Part shown: one piece after another, positions 46,358-55,984 of the stretch | How positions within the stretch are numbered: the stretch's first letter is position 1 | Layout: every line of letters begins with the position of its first letter | NCBI RefSeq assembly: GCF_947077775.1 | Contig: NZ_CAMTTE010000001.1 | Location: 3,190,501-3,254,500, forward strand | Reading direction: 5' to 3' | DNA: 64,000 bases | Source of the DNA: Salinibacter pepae | GTDB lineage: Bacteria; Bacteroidota; Rhodothermia; Rhodothermales; Salinibacteraceae | Translations under genes and position numbers: made by a program | The notes under the pieces: model-generated | Told to the model about the DNA's origin: nothing | Database searches by the model: none | The model's input: only the letters and a program-made list of their open reading frames with translations

Positions 46358-47182
46358 ATGGTGCATCTGAAAAGCCAACGCGAAATTGACTGCCTGCGCG
46401 AGAGTGCCAATCTCGTCGGGCAGACGCTCGCCGAGGTGGCCCGCCACATTGAGGTGGGCGCGACGCTGCGGGAGCTTGACGCCGTCGCGGAGGAGTACAT
46501 CCGAACACAGGGAGGGGAGCCCGCATTCAAGGGCTATCAGGTGGGGGACAACGTTTTTCCCAACACGCTGTGCACGTCCGTCAACGATGCGGTCGTACAC
46601 GGCATTCCGGACGATTATGCGCTTCAGGATGGCGACCTCCTGTCCATCGACTGTGGGGCAAAATTGAACGGCTATTACGGCGACTGGGCGTATACGTTTG
46701 CCATCGGGGACATTGCCGAAGAGGACGCCGCGCTCTGCCGCGCAACCCACCGGGCTCTTCTGGGGGGGATTGAACAGGCGGTTGCCGGCCAACGGGTGGG
46801 CGACATCAGCCACGCCGTGCAGTCGCATTGCGAGTCCCAGGGGTTTAGCGTGGTGCGCGACCTTGTGGGGCACGGCGTCGGTCAGGATCTGCACGAAGAT
46901 CCGCAGGTGCCAAACTTTGGGGACCCGGGGCGCGGCCGTTCGTTGAAGCCCGGCCTCTCAATTTGCATCGAACCGATGATTAACCGGGGCACGGCCCGGG
47001 TTGTGACCGACGACGACGGATGGACCGTGCGCGCCGCCGACGGACTTCCCTCCGCCCACTACGAGCATATGGTGGTCGTGCGGGACGGAGAGCCGGAGGT
47101 TCTCTCCGACTACGGATACATTGAAGACGTGATCGACCCCCCTTACGAAGCTGACGCTCTTACAGAAACCACCATTCGCTAA
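46358..47182 (+). CDS. map: Methionine aminopeptidase type I
   Basis: A 274-residue enzyme from ATG 46358 ([11 protein letters not shown]), chosen because GGAG lies about 8 bases upstream and the family begins here; ATG 46313 would add 15 residues. Metal ligands are visible in [20 protein letters not shown] (two Asp), [18 protein letters not shown] (His), and CIEPMI plus YEHMVVV (Glu). It removes N-terminal methionine co-translationally. map-infA adjacent to secY is typical of Bacteroidota and Firmicutes. Its TAA overlaps the next ATG (TAATG). Confidence 0.96.
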   Translation: MVHLKSQREIDCLRESANLVGQTLAEVARHIEVGATLRELDAVAEEYIRTQGGEPAFKGYQVGDNVFPNTLCTSVNDAVVHGIPDDYALQDGDLLSIDCGAKLNGYYGDWAYTFAIGDIAEEDAALCRATHRALLGGIEQAVAGQRVGDISHAVQSHCESQGFSVVRDLVGHGVGQDLHEDPQVPNFGDPGRGRSLKPGLSICIEPMINRGTARVVTDDDGWTVRAADGLPSAHYEHMVVVRDGEPEVLSDYGYIEDVIDPPYEADALTETTIR

Positions 47183-47403
47183 TGGCAAAAGAAGAGGCCA
47201 TCGAGAAAGACGGGGAAGTTATCGAAGCACTCCCCAACGCGCAGTTTCGCGTTCGACTGGAGAACGGCCACGAGATCCTCGGGCTCCTCTCCGGAAAGAT
47301 GCGGATGAACTATATCAAGATTTTGCCGGGGGATCGGGTCAAGGTCGAGATGTCCCCGTATGACCTTTCCAAGGGGCGGATTGTGTATCGCTACAAGAAC
47401 TAG
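47182..47403 (+). CDS. infA: Translation initiation factor IF-1
   Basis: A 73-residue OB-fold protein: [34 protein letters not shown] to [22 protein letters not shown]. It occupies the 30S A site during initiation. Translational coupling with map is through a TAATG overlap. The next 88 bases to rpsM lack the rpmJ (L36) gene usually found after infA. Confidence 0.97.
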   Translation: MAKEEAIEKDGEVIEALPNAQFRVRLENGHEILGLLSGKMRMNYIKILPGDRVKVEMSPYDLSKGRIVYRYKN

Positions 47404-47491
47404 CCTTCTCCCCGGAAGGCGGGAGAAGCTGCGGGGCGGGGAGCGTGCGTAGTGGCTGCTCGGACTCTAGAACGAACCCAACTGACAAGTC

Positions 47492-47875
47492 ATGCCGAGA
47501 ATTGAAGGAGTTGACGTGCCGGACGACAAGCGTGGAGAAATCGCGCTCACCGACATCTACGGGGTGGGCCAGTCGCGGGCCAGTGAGATCCTGGAGAAAG
47601 CAGAGGTCAGCGTAGACAAGCGCCCCCGTGAGTGGACCGAGAGCGAGACCAAGCGTGTGCGGCGCATTATTGAGGAAGACTACACCGTCGAAGGCCAGCT
47701 CCGCACTGAGGTGCAGATGAACATCAAACGGCTGAAAGAAATCGGGTGCTACCGCGGCAAGCGGCACCGCGAGGGGCTGCCCGTCAACGGCCAGCGCACG
47801 CGGACCAACGCCCGGACCCGGAAGGGCAAGCGGAAGACCGTGGCGGGCCGCAGCCAGTCGACCCAGAAGAAGTAG
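47492..47875 (+). CDS. rpsM: 30S ribosomal protein S13
   Basis: A 127-residue protein: [29 protein letters not shown] start with the helix-turn-helix, [20 protein letters not shown], and the C-terminal [36 protein letters not shown] tail that touches the P-site tRNA. Standard position in the alpha cluster. Confidence 0.98.
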   Translation: MPRIEGVDVPDDKRGEIALTDIYGVGQSRASEILEKAEVSVDKRPREWTESETKRVRRIIEEDYTVEGQLRTEVQMNIKRLKEIGCYRGKRHREGLPVNGQRTRTNARTRKGKRKTVAGRSQSTQKK

Positions 47876-47962
47876 GGCGGCCTCGGCACTTTGCATTTCC
47901 ATCCCGGCACGGGCCAACGCTGCACGCCGGGTTCTCTCCCAAGACAAACACCGAATAGTTTC

Positions 47963-48367
47963 ATGGCTGACGGAGACGATCGAGGGGGCAAGCGCACGCC
48001 CCGTAAGAAAAATGTTGTCGTTGAATCCAACGGTCGGGCGTACGTGAAGGCCACGTTCAACAACGTCATCGTGACGTTGACCGACCAGTACGGGAACACC
48101 ATCTCGTGGGCGAGTGCCGGCAAGATGGGCTTCAAGGGAAGCCGCAAAAACACGCCCTACGCCGCCCAGAAGGCCGGGGAGTCTGCGGCCAACGAAGCCT
48201 ACGAGCTGGGCCTTCGGCGCGTGGACGTGTACGTGAAAGGACCGGGGTCGGGGCGAGAGGGGGCCATCCGGGCCATGTCCGAGTCCGGGCTGGAAGTGGC
48301 GAGCATCCGCGACGTGACGCCGCTTCCCCACAACGGCTGCCGCCCCCCAAAGCGCCGCCGCGTCTGA
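47963..48367 (+). CDS. rpsK: 30S ribosomal protein S11
   Basis: A 134-residue protein from ATG 47963 ([16 protein letters not shown]); an in-frame ATG at 47891 would add 24 residues that look untranslated. The N-terminus is a charged extension, then [41 protein letters not shown] and [19 protein letters not shown] at the end. It forms the platform at the E-site mRNA. The asparagine-glycine HNGCRPPK site is intact, the place of the isoaspartate reported in E. coli S11. Confidence 0.97.
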   Translation: MADGDDRGGKRTPRKKNVVVESNGRAYVKATFNNVIVTLTDQYGNTISWASAGKMGFKGSRKNTPYAAQKAGESAANEAYELGLRRVDVYVKGPGSGREGAIRAMSESGLEVASIRDVTPLPHNGCRPPKRRRV

Positions 48368-48477
48368 ACCGATCCCGCGCGAAGCGGGCGGGCCCCGCGG
48401 GGCGACACGCCTCGAGGCCCCGCCCCGCACCCCTCGCCCTGTTTGTACACAACACCTGACACCCGACACCGAATATT

Positions 48478-49080
48478 ATGGCTCGCTACAGAGGTCCGAA
48501 GCAAAAAATCGCCCGACGCTTCAAGGAGCCCATCTTTGGGCCCTCCAAGGCGTTGGAGCGAAAGCCATACCCGCCCGGGCAGCACGGCCAGTCGCGCCGG
48601 CGACGGGAGAGCGAATACGCCGTGCAGCTGAAGGAGAAGCAGAAGACGAAGTACACCTACGGGCTGCTTGAGCGTCAATTCAAGAACCTGTTCGACAAGG
48701 CGTCCCGCATGCAGGGCGTGACGGGCGAAAAGCTTCTGATCCTGCTGGAGGCCCGCCTCGACAATGCGGTCTTCCGGATGGGCATTGCCCGGACGCGTCG
48801 CCAGGCCCGCCAGTTTGTGGCGCACCGCCACATCATGGTCAACGACGAGGTCGTGGACATCCCTTCTTACGAGATGTCTCCGGACGACGTCGTGTCTGTG
48901 AAGCCGAGCAGTCAGGACCTCGAGGTGATCCAGACGAACGTGGAGCATCGGCAACGGACCTTCTCCTGGCTGGAGATGGACCGTCAGGAGATGAAGGGAA
49001 AGTTCATCGACTATCCGAACCGGGAAGAGATTCCCGAAAACATCGACGAGCAGCTCATCGTCGAGCTGTACTCGAAGTAG
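48478..49080 (+). CDS. rpsD: 30S ribosomal protein S4
   Basis: A 200-residue protein. It starts MARYRGPKQKIARRF (bacterial form without zinc cysteines), contains an S4 RNA-binding domain (RLDNAVFRMGIARTRRQARQFVAHRHIMVN) and ends in the IPENIDEQLIVELYSK motif. It nucleates 30S assembly and in some bacteria represses the alpha operon. 110 bases after rpsK, with a GC-rich stretch (48375-48430) in between that could fold. Confidence 0.97.
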   Translation: MARYRGPKQKIARRFKEPIFGPSKALERKPYPPGQHGQSRRRRESEYAVQLKEKQKTKYTYGLLERQFKNLFDKASRMQGVTGEKLLILLEARLDNAVFRMGIARTRRQARQFVAHRHIMVNDEVVDIPSYEMSPDDVVSVKPSSQDLEVIQTNVEHRQRTFSWLEMDRQEMKGKFIDYPNREEIPENIDEQLIVELYSK

Positions 49081-49176
49081 AGTCGGGCGGCGTCCCGCGC
49101 CCACCGCGCCGAGCGCACCACGACGCGCTCGATCCAAACCACGACATTATTCCTTACAACTTGCTGATCCGAGCGT

Positions 49177-50163
49177 ATGAGTAACCACGGGCTTCAGATG
49201 CCGGAAGGCGTCCACGTCGAGGAGGTCTCCGATTCCGAAGGTCAATTCGTCATGGGGCCGCTCGAACGGGGCTACGGCGTGACCATCGGAAACGCCCTCC
49301 GTCGCGTGTTGCTGTCGTCCCTGCGCGGCCTCGCCATCACGGCCGTCAAGATCGACGGCGTCCAGCACGAGTTTTCGACCATTCCGGGCGTCACCGAAGA
49401 CGTGGCCGACCTGATCCTGAACCTGAAAGAAGTGCGGTTCAAGGCGGACGAGATGCAGGAGGGCCATCTCCACCTGAACCTCGAAGGGCCCGGCAATTGG
49501 ACGGCCGCCGACATCGACGAGGCCACCGCGGAGTATGACGTCTTGAATCCCGATCAGCACGTCGCAACCCTCGCCGAAGACGCCGTCGTCAACGTGGATC
49601 TCCGGGTCGGGTACGGCCGTGGATACGTTCCGTCCGAGGAGAACAAGCGGGAGGACGACCCGATCGGCGTCATTGCGATCGATTCGATCTTTACCCCGAT
49701 CAAGAACGTCAACTACGAGGTCAAGCCGACCCGTGTGGGGCAGAAGATCGACTACGAGGAGCTGCTCCTGGACGTGGAGACCGACGGGTCTCTTACGCCG
49801 GAGGAGGCGATCACACAGGGGGCCTCGATCCTCCGGGACCACGTAAGTTTCTTCATTCAGCTGGAGGAGGAGCCCGAGCCGGTCGTGGAGGAGCAGGAGG
49901 TCGACGAGGAGGTCAAGCGCATCCGCGAGCTGCTCGCGCAGCCGGTCGACGAGCTCGACCTGTCGGTGCGCTCGCACAACTGCCTCAAGGCAGCCAACAT
50001 CAAGACCATCGGGGACCTTGTGCGTCGCGAGGAGGACGAGATGCTCAAGTTCCGCAACTTCGGGCGCAAGTCCCTTCAGGAGCTCGTGGAGGTCCTCGAT
50101 GAGCGCGGGCTTCAGTTTGGCATGGACGTGGAGGAGTACCTCGAAGAGAAGAAAGCGTCCTAG
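49177..50163 (+). CDS. rpoA: RNA polymerase alpha subunit
   Basis: A 328-residue protein. The N-terminal domain has [26 protein letters not shown] (dimerisation helices), a middle linker that is acidic and Glu/Pro-rich ([23 protein letters not shown]), and the C-terminal domain [50 protein letters not shown] that contacts UP elements and activators. 96 bases after rpsD. Confidence 0.98.
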   Translation: MSNHGLQMPEGVHVEEVSDSEGQFVMGPLERGYGVTIGNALRRVLLSSLRGLAITAVKIDGVQHEFSTIPGVTEDVADLILNLKEVRFKADEMQEGHLHLNLEGPGNWTAADIDEATAEYDVLNPDQHVATLAEDAVVNVDLRVGYGRGYVPSEENKREDDPIGVIAIDSIFTPIKNVNYEVKPTRVGQKIDYEELLLDVETDGSLTPEEAITQGASILRDHVSFFIQLEEEPEPVVEEQEVDEEVKRIRELLAQPVDELDLSVRSHNCLKAANIKTIGDLVRREEDEMLKFRNFGRKSLQELVEVLDERGLQFGMDVEEYLEEKKAS

Positions 50164-50247
50164 CGCCCGCCGAGAACGGCCTCGGGGCTTTACCTGGATG
50201 GTTCCGTCCGCACTGCATCGCGATTCGTCACCCGTTAGAGACTACCA

Positions 50248-50841
50248 ATGCGACACCGCAAGAAAGGAAAAAAGATCGGGCGCACGGCGTCCCACCGCAA
50301 GCGCACCCTGCAGTCCCTCTCCAATGCGCTGATCGAGAACAAGAGCATCACCACGACCGTGGCGAAGGCGAAGGCCCTGCGCCCGTTCGTGGAACCGCTG
50401 ATCACGCGGGCCAAGGAGGACACGCAGCACAACCGCCGAGAGGTCTTCCGGCACCTCCAGAGCAACGACGCGATTGACGAACTCTTCGGTGAGGTGTCCG
50501 AGCGCGTGGGCGACCGGCCCGGCGGGTACACGCGAATCATTAAGCTCGGGCAGCGCTCCGGCGACGGCGCCGAGCTCGCCCTGATTGAGCTCGTCGACTA
50601 CAACGACGTTCCCCCGACCGATACCGGACAGGGCGGATCCGGAGGAACGCGCCGGGGAAGTGGAAAGGGGCGTCGCACGTCAACCGAGGAAGAGCAGGCC
50701 GACGCTTCCTCGTCGGGCGATTCGTCCGATGAAGAATCGGAGTCCGTGGAGGCGGACGAGGCCACCGCGGGGAAGGCGTCCGCCGACGCCGAGCAGGATG
50801 AGGCAGGGGAAGAGGAGGAAGCCGAAGAGGACAACACCTAG
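50248..50841 (+). CDS. rplQ: 50S ribosomal protein L17 with long acidic tail
   Basis: A 197-residue protein. Residues 1 to about 115 are a normal L17 ([63 protein letters not shown]). The last about 80 residues are Gly/Arg, then almost entirely Glu/Asp/Ser/Ala, a strongly acidic disordered tail. L17 in most bacteria is 115-140 residues. The tail probably reflects high-salt adaptation. Last gene of the supercluster, followed by a terminator hairpin. Confidence 0.96.
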   Translation: MRHRKKGKKIGRTASHRKRTLQSLSNALIENKSITTTVAKAKALRPFVEPLITRAKEDTQHNRREVFRHLQSNDAIDELFGEVSERVGDRPGGYTRIIKLGQRSGDGAELALIELVDYNDVPPTDTGQGGSGGTRRGSGKGRRTSTEEEQADASSSGDSSDEESESVEADEATAGKASADAEQDEAGEEEEAEEDNT

Positions 50842-50877
50842 CTACTGGCCGGCTTCCCATTTTTCTGGACAACGCAG

Positions 50878-50906
50878 GGCGTCGTGAGCGGCTCACGGCG
50901 CCTTTT
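50878..50906 (+). terminator. Intrinsic terminator after rplQ
   Basis: GGCGTCGTGAGC and GCTCACGGCGCC form a 10-12 base-pair stem (one G-T wobble) with a tight loop, followed by TTTT. It ends the str-S10-spc-alpha cluster. Confidence 0.78.
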
Positions 50907-50914
50907 GCTATGTG

Positions 50915-50942
50915 GGGCGGGCGTTGGGGGGGGGGCGGGGGC
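50915..50942 (+). other. G-run tract
   Basis: Runs of G (GGGGCGGGCG, then ten G, then GGGGG) within about 30 bases just after the rplQ terminator. It meets the simple four-G-run pattern of a possible G-quadruplex, in the leader/promoter region of the RelA/SpoT gene. Confidence 0.45.
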
Positions 50943-51040
50943 ACCCGCGGCCCGACCGGGGCATGAGGGAAACCTACGGTCCCCCTGGAATTTAAAGACA
51001 GCATGAGCACGATCCTCAAGTTGTCCTCTCCACCCTGCCT

Positions 51041-53281
51041 ATGATTCAGGCGTCGGCCGTCCCGCAGAAGAGCGAGATCGAGATCGATCCGAAGTATGAG
51101 GAGCGTCTCGAGGAGCTGCTGTCGTGCTGCCGGACCCATCTTCCCACCGTCGACGAAAACATGATTCGCCGGGCCTTCCGGCTGAGCTACTGGGCCCACC
51201 GCAACGACTGGCGCGAGTCGGGGGAGAAGTACGTCAGCCATCCGCTTCGGGTGGCAACCATCGTGGCCCGGGACATTGGGCTCGACGATACGAGCGTGGC
51301 GGCCGCGCTGCTCCACGACGTGGTGGAGGACACCGAGCTCTCCCTGGACCTCATTCGGGACGAGTTTGGGGACACCATGGCGACCATCATCGACGGGCTC
51401 ACGAAGATCGAGGGCGTCTTCAGCAGCCAGAAGCTCGGCCAGGCCGAAAACGTCCGCAAGCTGATGCTCTCGATGGCGTCGGACCTCCGCGTCATTCTGG
51501 TCAAGTTTGCGGACCGGCTCCACAACATGCGCACCATCGAGGCGCTTCCGAAGAAGAAGCAGCTCCAAAAGGCCAGTGAGACGCAGGAGCTGTTCGCGCC
51601 CCTCGCCCACCGGTTCGGGCTGTTCAAGATCAAAAGCGAGCTGGAGGATCTCAGCTTTAAGGTTCTGGACCCCGAGGCGTACACCCACATCGTGGACCGG
51701 CTCGAAGAGATGGCCGAGCAGCGGGAGGCCTACATCGCCGGGTTTATTGAACCGCTCGCGGAGCACCTGGAGGAGGAAGGGTTTGAGTTCGACATCAAGG
51801 GGCGCGTCAAGAACGTCTACTCCATTCACCGCAAGATGGAGCGGAAGAATAAGCCGATCGATGAGATCTACGACATCTTCGCGATCCGGGTGATCCTGCA
51901 GAGCGGCGGCCGGACGGGAAAGGAGGACTGCTGGCGCGTCTACTCACTGGTGACCGACCTGTACAAGCCGCTTCCCGAGCGCTTCCGCGACTTCATCTCG
52001 GTGCCAAAGTCGAACGGGTACCAGAGCCTGCATACGACCGTCTTTGGGCCGGGGGGGCGCCGGGTGGAGGTCCAGGTTCGGACGCAGGAGATGCACGAGG
52101 TGGCCGAGCGGGGGGTGGCCGCGCACTGGAAGTACAAGGAGGGGACGGAAAACGTGGACGAGGAGATGGAGCGCTTCCTGGAGTGGGTGCGTGACCTTCT
52201 CGAGAACCCGGAGCCGGAAGAGGCCACGGAGTTCGTCAAGGAGTTTCGGCTCAACCTCTACGACGAGGAGATTTACGTCTTCACCCCGCAGGGCGACCTG
52301 CTTACGCTCCCGCAGGGGGCCACGCCGGTCGACTTTGCGTTCAAGGTGCACACGGAGGTGGGGATGCAGTGCCTCGGCGCGAAGGTGAACGGGAAGATGG
52401 TGCCGCTCTCGCAGGAGCTGGAGAGTGGGGACCAGGTCGAGGTGATCACGTCCGAGAAGCAGAACCCCAGCCCGGACTGGATCAACTTCGTCGTGACCCA
52501 CAAGGCACGGAGCCGCATTCGGAAGTGGACGAACGAGGAGCGGCGCAAGGCCGTGGAGCTGGGCAGGGAGATCTGGGGCAAGACGAAGGACCAGGCGGAC
52601 CTCGAGATCAGCGATCAGGACCTACAGGAGGTGGCCCACGAGCTCAAATTCCCCGACCTCCAGCAGTTGTTTTACGAGATTGGGAAGGGGCTTTACGACC
52701 CGGATGAGCTTGTCGATTACATAAAGGGCAACACCCAGCCGGAAGAGAAGACCGTCGAGGAGTTCGACGAAGAGTCGCTCCGGGAGCAGTACGAACAGTT
52801 TCTCGACGCGGCGCAGGAGACCGAGAAACAGGCCCTCGTCATCGACGGGGAGGTGCAAAAAGACCTGGCGGTCAACTACGCCTCCTGTTGCAACCCGATC
52901 CCCGGAGATGAGGTGTTCGGCTTCGTCAGCAAGACGGGCACGGTGAACATTCACCGCTCCAATTGCCGCAACGCGTCGGACCTGCTCGTTAACAAGGCCG
53001 ATCGCATTCTGGACGTCGACTGGAGCCACCAGAAGGACGTCCAGTTTGTCGCGGCGCTGCGCCTCATGGGCGAGGACCGGGTGGGGATGGTGAACGACAT
53101 TACGACGGTCATCTCCAAAAACCTGAAGACGAACATCCGGTCCATCACGATCGACACCGAGGACGGCATTTTCTCAGGAACGATCATGCTCCACGTCTCG
53201 GACCTGGAGCACCTGCAGCGCCTCACCGAGCGCCTCAAGCGCATCGACGGCATTCAAGGGGTGTACCGGTTCAAAGAATAG
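51041..53281 (+). CDS. Bifunctional (p)ppGpp synthetase/hydrolase RelA/SpoT
   Basis: A 746-residue Rel-type enzyme. The HD hydrolase domain has His53 (WAHRND), His67 (VSHPLRVA) and His92-Asp93 (LLHDVVEDTE), all apparently intact, so hydrolase activity is likely. The synthetase domain shows RDFISVPKSNGYQSLHTTVFGPGGRRVEVQVRT. TGS (YVFTPQGDLLTLPQGATPVDFAF), a conserved-cysteine (YASCCNPIPGDEVFG) zinc-finger region and a C-terminal ACT domain follow. It makes and breaks (p)ppGpp in response to starvation. It follows the ribosomal cluster at 200 bases. Confidence 0.96.
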   Translation: MIQASAVPQKSEIEIDPKYEERLEELLSCCRTHLPTVDENMIRRAFRLSYWAHRNDWRESGEKYVSHPLRVATIVARDIGLDDTSVAAALLHDVVEDTELSLDLIRDEFGDTMATIIDGLTKIEGVFSSQKLGQAENVRKLMLSMASDLRVILVKFADRLHNMRTIEALPKKKQLQKASETQELFAPLAHRFGLFKIKSELEDLSFKVLDPEAYTHIVDRLEEMAEQREAYIAGFIEPLAEHLEEEGFEFDIKGRVKNVYSIHRKMERKNKPIDEIYDIFAIRVILQSGGRTGKEDCWRVYSLVTDLYKPLPERFRDFISVPKSNGYQSLHTTVFGPGGRRVEVQVRTQEMHEVAERGVAAHWKYKEGTENVDEEMERFLEWVRDLLENPEPEEATEFVKEFRLNLYDEEIYVFTPQGDLLTLPQGATPVDFAFKVHTEVGMQCLGAKVNGKMVPLSQELESGDQVEVITSEKQNPSPDWINFVVTHKARSRIRKWTNEERRKAVELGREIWGKTKDQADLEISDQDLQEVAHELKFPDLQQLFYEIGKGLYDPDELVDYIKGNTQPEEKTVEEFDEESLREQYEQFLDAAQETEKQALVIDGEVQKDLAVNYASCCNPIPGDEVFGFVSKTGTVNIHRSNCRNASDLLVNKADRILDVDWSHQKDVQFVAALRLMGEDRVGMVNDITTVISKNLKTNIRSITIDTEDGIFSGTIMLHVSDLEHLQRLTERLKRIDGIQGVYRFKE

Positions 53282-53320
53282 CTGAGCCCCGCTTGCACTC
53301 TGACACACGTTCCTCCCTCG

Positions 53321-53701
53321 ATGGCAGACCAAGTCGATACGGCAACGAAGGAAGACGTGGCCCGCCGCGTCGCCAACATTCAGGAGTGTCCCCTCTACGA
53401 AGCCAAAGAGCAGGTACGGTCCGTCCTCACGGCCCTGGGCGATCTCATGATTGAGGCGGACCCGGAGCGGCGGATTGAGCTTCGCAACTTCGGGGTGTTT
53501 GAGGTGAAGAAGACGAAGGCCAAGCCGACGGCCCGCAACCCCAAGACCAACGAGCCGATGTTCGTGCCCAGCCGGCGCAAGACCCTGTTCCGGCCCGGCA
53601 AGCGGGTGGAGGAGGTGCTGAAAACGCCGCTCCGCGAGCTGGGCTACGAGGTGCCGGAGGGGAGCGCGGAACGAGACGACGGGGAGGCGAACGACGAGTA
53701 G
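53321..53701 (+). CDS. HU/IHF family DNA-binding protein
   Basis: A 126-residue protein, longer than the 90-95 of HU because of an acidic C-terminal tail (VPEGSAERDDGEANDE). It has the helical dimer part (TATKEDVARRVANIQECPLYEAKEQVRSVLTALGDLMIE), RNFGVFEVKKTKAKPTARNPKTNEPMFVPSRRKTLFRPGKRV with the beta-arm residues and NPKT arm-tip segment, and thus is a typical DNA-bending protein. HU versus IHF cannot be decided. It lies 39 bases after the RelA/SpoT gene. Confidence 0.94.
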   Translation: MADQVDTATKEDVARRVANIQECPLYEAKEQVRSVLTALGDLMIEADPERRIELRNFGVFEVKKTKAKPTARNPKTNEPMFVPSRRKTLFRPGKRVEEVLKTPLRELGYEVPEGSAERDDGEANDE

Positions 53702-53767
53702 CATCCGCCGAACGTCAGGTTCTCCACTACACCGTGCCCGCCAGTCCATTGTGAGCACCCGTCTATC

Positions 53768-54199
53768 GTGAGCACACTCTCATCGGAGGCCCGCGTCGTG
53801 GGGATCGACGTCGGCACGAAGCGCGTCGGCGTGGCCGTGGCCGATCCCCTGCGCCTCTTCGCCCAGCCCCACGGCACCTACGCGCCGGACGAGGCCCTCG
53901 ACGTGCTCCAGGCGCTGCGGGACGCGGACGGCATCGCCCGCATTGTCGTGGGCTGGCCGCTTACCGAAGAGGGCACCGCAGAGGAGGCCACGGAGATGGT
54001 GGAGGCGTACGTGGAGCGCATCCGCGAGGCCCTGGGGACCGTGGAGGTCGCCCGGGAAGACGAGCGCTACACCTCCGAGATTGCGAAAGATCTCCTCCGG
54101 GAGGCGGGGGTGAGCCAGCCGGGGCGGTACGACAAGGGCCGCGTCGACGCGGCCGCCGCGGCGGTCATTCTGCAGGGGTTCCTGAACCGCACGGGGTAG
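53768..54199 (+). CDS. ruvX: Putative pre-16S rRNA nuclease/Holliday junction resolvase-like RuvX (YqgF)
   Basis: A 143-residue protein from GTG 53768. RNase H-like fold motifs: the first-strand GIDVGTKRVGVAVAD with the catalytic Asp, VVGWPLTEEGT, EDERYTS with Glu, and DAAAAAVILQGFL with Asp near the end. YqgF processes the 5' end of 16S rRNA and has been proposed as a resolvase. The GTGAGCAC start sequence is almost repeated at 53750, so the exact start could be one of two close GTGs. Confidence 0.94.
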   Translation: MSTLSSEARVVGIDVGTKRVGVAVADPLRLFAQPHGTYAPDEALDVLQALRDADGIARIVVGWPLTEEGTAEEATEMVEAYVERIREALGTVEVAREDERYTSEIAKDLLREAGVSQPGRYDKGRVDAAAAAVILQGFLNRTG

Positions 54200-54217
54200 G
54201 AGGAGCAACCACCTGTT

Positions 54218-55258
54218 TTATTCGCGGCCCTCGACGTGGTCCAGGATGCGGTGCGCTACGGTCCGGTTGAGGTCGGGGGCGTTGCCCCAGGCCCGGTTGT
54301 TCGCGATCACGTTGAGCGTCGCGTTGTGGGCCTCGGCCCGGAACGCCAGCGCCGTTACGTCGAGGACCATGGTGTGGGCCTGCTCGGTCTCGCTAAGCTC
54401 GGCGACGGGCTCTTCGAAGGGATGGGCCGTCGCGTAGGCCTCCGCGTACTTCGTGTCGCGCGGGGTAAGCAGGCGGGTGACGACCTGCCCGTCGGCCGCG
54501 GTCAGCCGCTCGCCGCTCATTGACCACTGCCGGCGCAGGGGCGGCAGCCAGGTCCAGTGGCTGAAGACGTGCCCCAGCCCGCGCTCGGCGAGCCAGTCGA
54601 AGTAGGGGCCGCGCAGGAGGTGCTCCGAGCGCAGCTCGATGTGGGGCTGCGGGGCATCGGGGAGGGCCGCAAAGAAGTCGTCGAGCTGGCGGACGTTCTC
54701 GTCGGGGCGAGGACTGTCGGCCACGCGCTGGTATTCCTGCTGGAAAATGATGCCGTCCAGCCGATCGCCCAGGATGTCGAGGGCCGGCTCGTGGAAGGTG
54801 CTCACGTATCCCTCAGCGTCGAGAAAGCTGGGATTGTCGACGAACTGTCCGTCCCGGCGGAGGGTGCGGGCAAAGAATTTCTGGGGGGCCTTGACCAGGA
54901 ACGAGGCGTCGGCGGGGGCGTGCTCGGCGTAGTTGGAGAGGACGTGGTGGTTGGAGCCTCGCTCGTCGTTTTCCTCCAGCAGCGGACGGTAAAAGGTGAA
55001 GTCGAGCTCGAGCACCTCAAAGTGCTCGAAGTAGTCGCGCACCGACTCGATGGGCACGCGTCGTTCCGTAAAGGTCTCGCCGCCCATCTTGCGAGACCGG
55101 GTTGACACCTGATCGGCGTACCGCTCGGGGGGGTAGATCTGACCGATCCAGCCGCCGTATCGGTTGCTGGCCGTGCCGAAGCGGACGTGCGGGTGTATGC
55201 CCCGAAAGTCGTACGCGTCGACTGTGGTGCGGCGGTCGTCGATCGAAGCCGTGCTCAT
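54218..55258 (-). CDS. DUF72 family protein
   Basis: A 346-residue protein with the DUF72 TIM-barrel-like features: RFGTASNRYGGWIGQIYPPE at the start, EVLELDFTFYRPL, FLVKAPQKFFARTLR, FHEPALDILGDRLDGIIFQQEY, and a typical HIELRSEHLL segment. DUF72 proteins (YecE) are common and of unknown function. Convergent with ruvX (18 bases between stops) and near the HIT gene, whose start lies further right on the same strand. Confidence 0.88.
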   Translation of the reverse strand: MSTASIDDRRTTVDAYDFRGIHPHVRFGTASNRYGGWIGQIYPPERYADQVSTRSRKMGGETFTERRVPIESVRDYFEHFEVLELDFTFYRPLLEENDERGSNHHVLSNYAEHAPADASFLVKAPQKFFARTLRRDGQFVDNPSFLDAEGYVSTFHEPALDILGDRLDGIIFQQEYQRVADSPRPDENVRQLDDFFAALPDAPQPHIELRSEHLLRGPYFDWLAERGLGHVFSHWTWLPPLRRQWSMSGERLTAADGQVVTRLLTPRDTKYAEAYATAHPFEEPVAELSETEQAHTMVLDVTALAFRAEAHNATLNVIANNRAWGNAPDLNRTVAHRILDHVEGRE

Positions 55259-55283
55259 GGAGCAGGGTGGGGAAACGTGTGGG

Positions 55284-55823
55284 TCACTCGGAGGGCGTCT
55301 GTGCGGCGGGCTTCGTCGTGTCGCGGGCGTCGGGGGCCATGGCCGCGCGGAGCTTGCCGTAGGTGGTTTGCAGGTCTTCGGGGAGCACCTTCGTGTTCGC
55401 GGTCGTGGCCATAAAGTTGGTGTCTCCGTCCCAGCGGGGCACGACGTGGGCGTGGAGATGGTCCGGAATGCCGGCCCCGGCCGCGCGGCCCAGGTTCATT
55501 CCGACGTTGAAGCCGTCGGGGGAGACCGCCTCCCGGAGCCACCCCATGCACCGGTCCAGGGCGGCCGTCAGGGCCTGTTGCTCGGGGGCGCTGAGGGCGT
55601 CGTACTGTGTCACCTCGCGGTAGGGGAGAATGAGAAGGTGGCCGCTGTTGTAGGGATGCCGGTTCATGATGACGAACACGTGCTCCCCCCGCCAGAGGAT
55701 GAGGTTTTCCTCGTCCCGCTCCTCCCGCAGAAGGGCCGTGAAAATCGACTCGTCGTCGGCGGGCTCGCGGTCGTTGGCCTCCGACACGTAGGCCGAGCGC
55801 CAGGGGCTCCACATGCGATCCAT
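55284..55823 (-). CDS. HIT family hydrolase (Ap4A phosphorylase-like)
   Basis: A 179-residue protein with the histidine triad HLHAHVVPRW (the HxHxHxx motif) near residues 125-135 and the upstream NRHPYNSGHLLILPYREVTQY segment. It starts MDRMWSPWRSAYV, a start common to Ap4A-type HIT proteins. It hydrolyses or phosphorolyses dinucleoside polyphosphates or adenylated substrates. Only 25 bases separate it from the DUF72 gene downstream, so they may form an operon. Confidence 0.94.
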   Translation of the reverse strand: MDRMWSPWRSAYVSEANDREPADDESIFTALLREERDEENLILWRGEHVFVIMNRHPYNSGHLLILPYREVTQYDALSAPEQQALTAALDRCMGWLREAVSPDGFNVGMNLGRAAGAGIPDHLHAHVVPRWDGDTNFMATTANTKVLPEDLQTTYGKLRAAMAPDARDTTKPAAQTPSE

Positions 55824-55984
55824 CAGCCGCGGCAGGTGGGTGAAAAGCAGGACGAGATGCCATCGGTCTTACGAACCCGTCCGGACAGGTTCGGTTCGAT
55901 AGGCGCCGAAGAGTTGTCCGCTTTTTCCGGAGCAGCCCCCCGAACGGCCCCTTTCAGCGCTTGCAGCCGCCCCGCCCAACCCCG

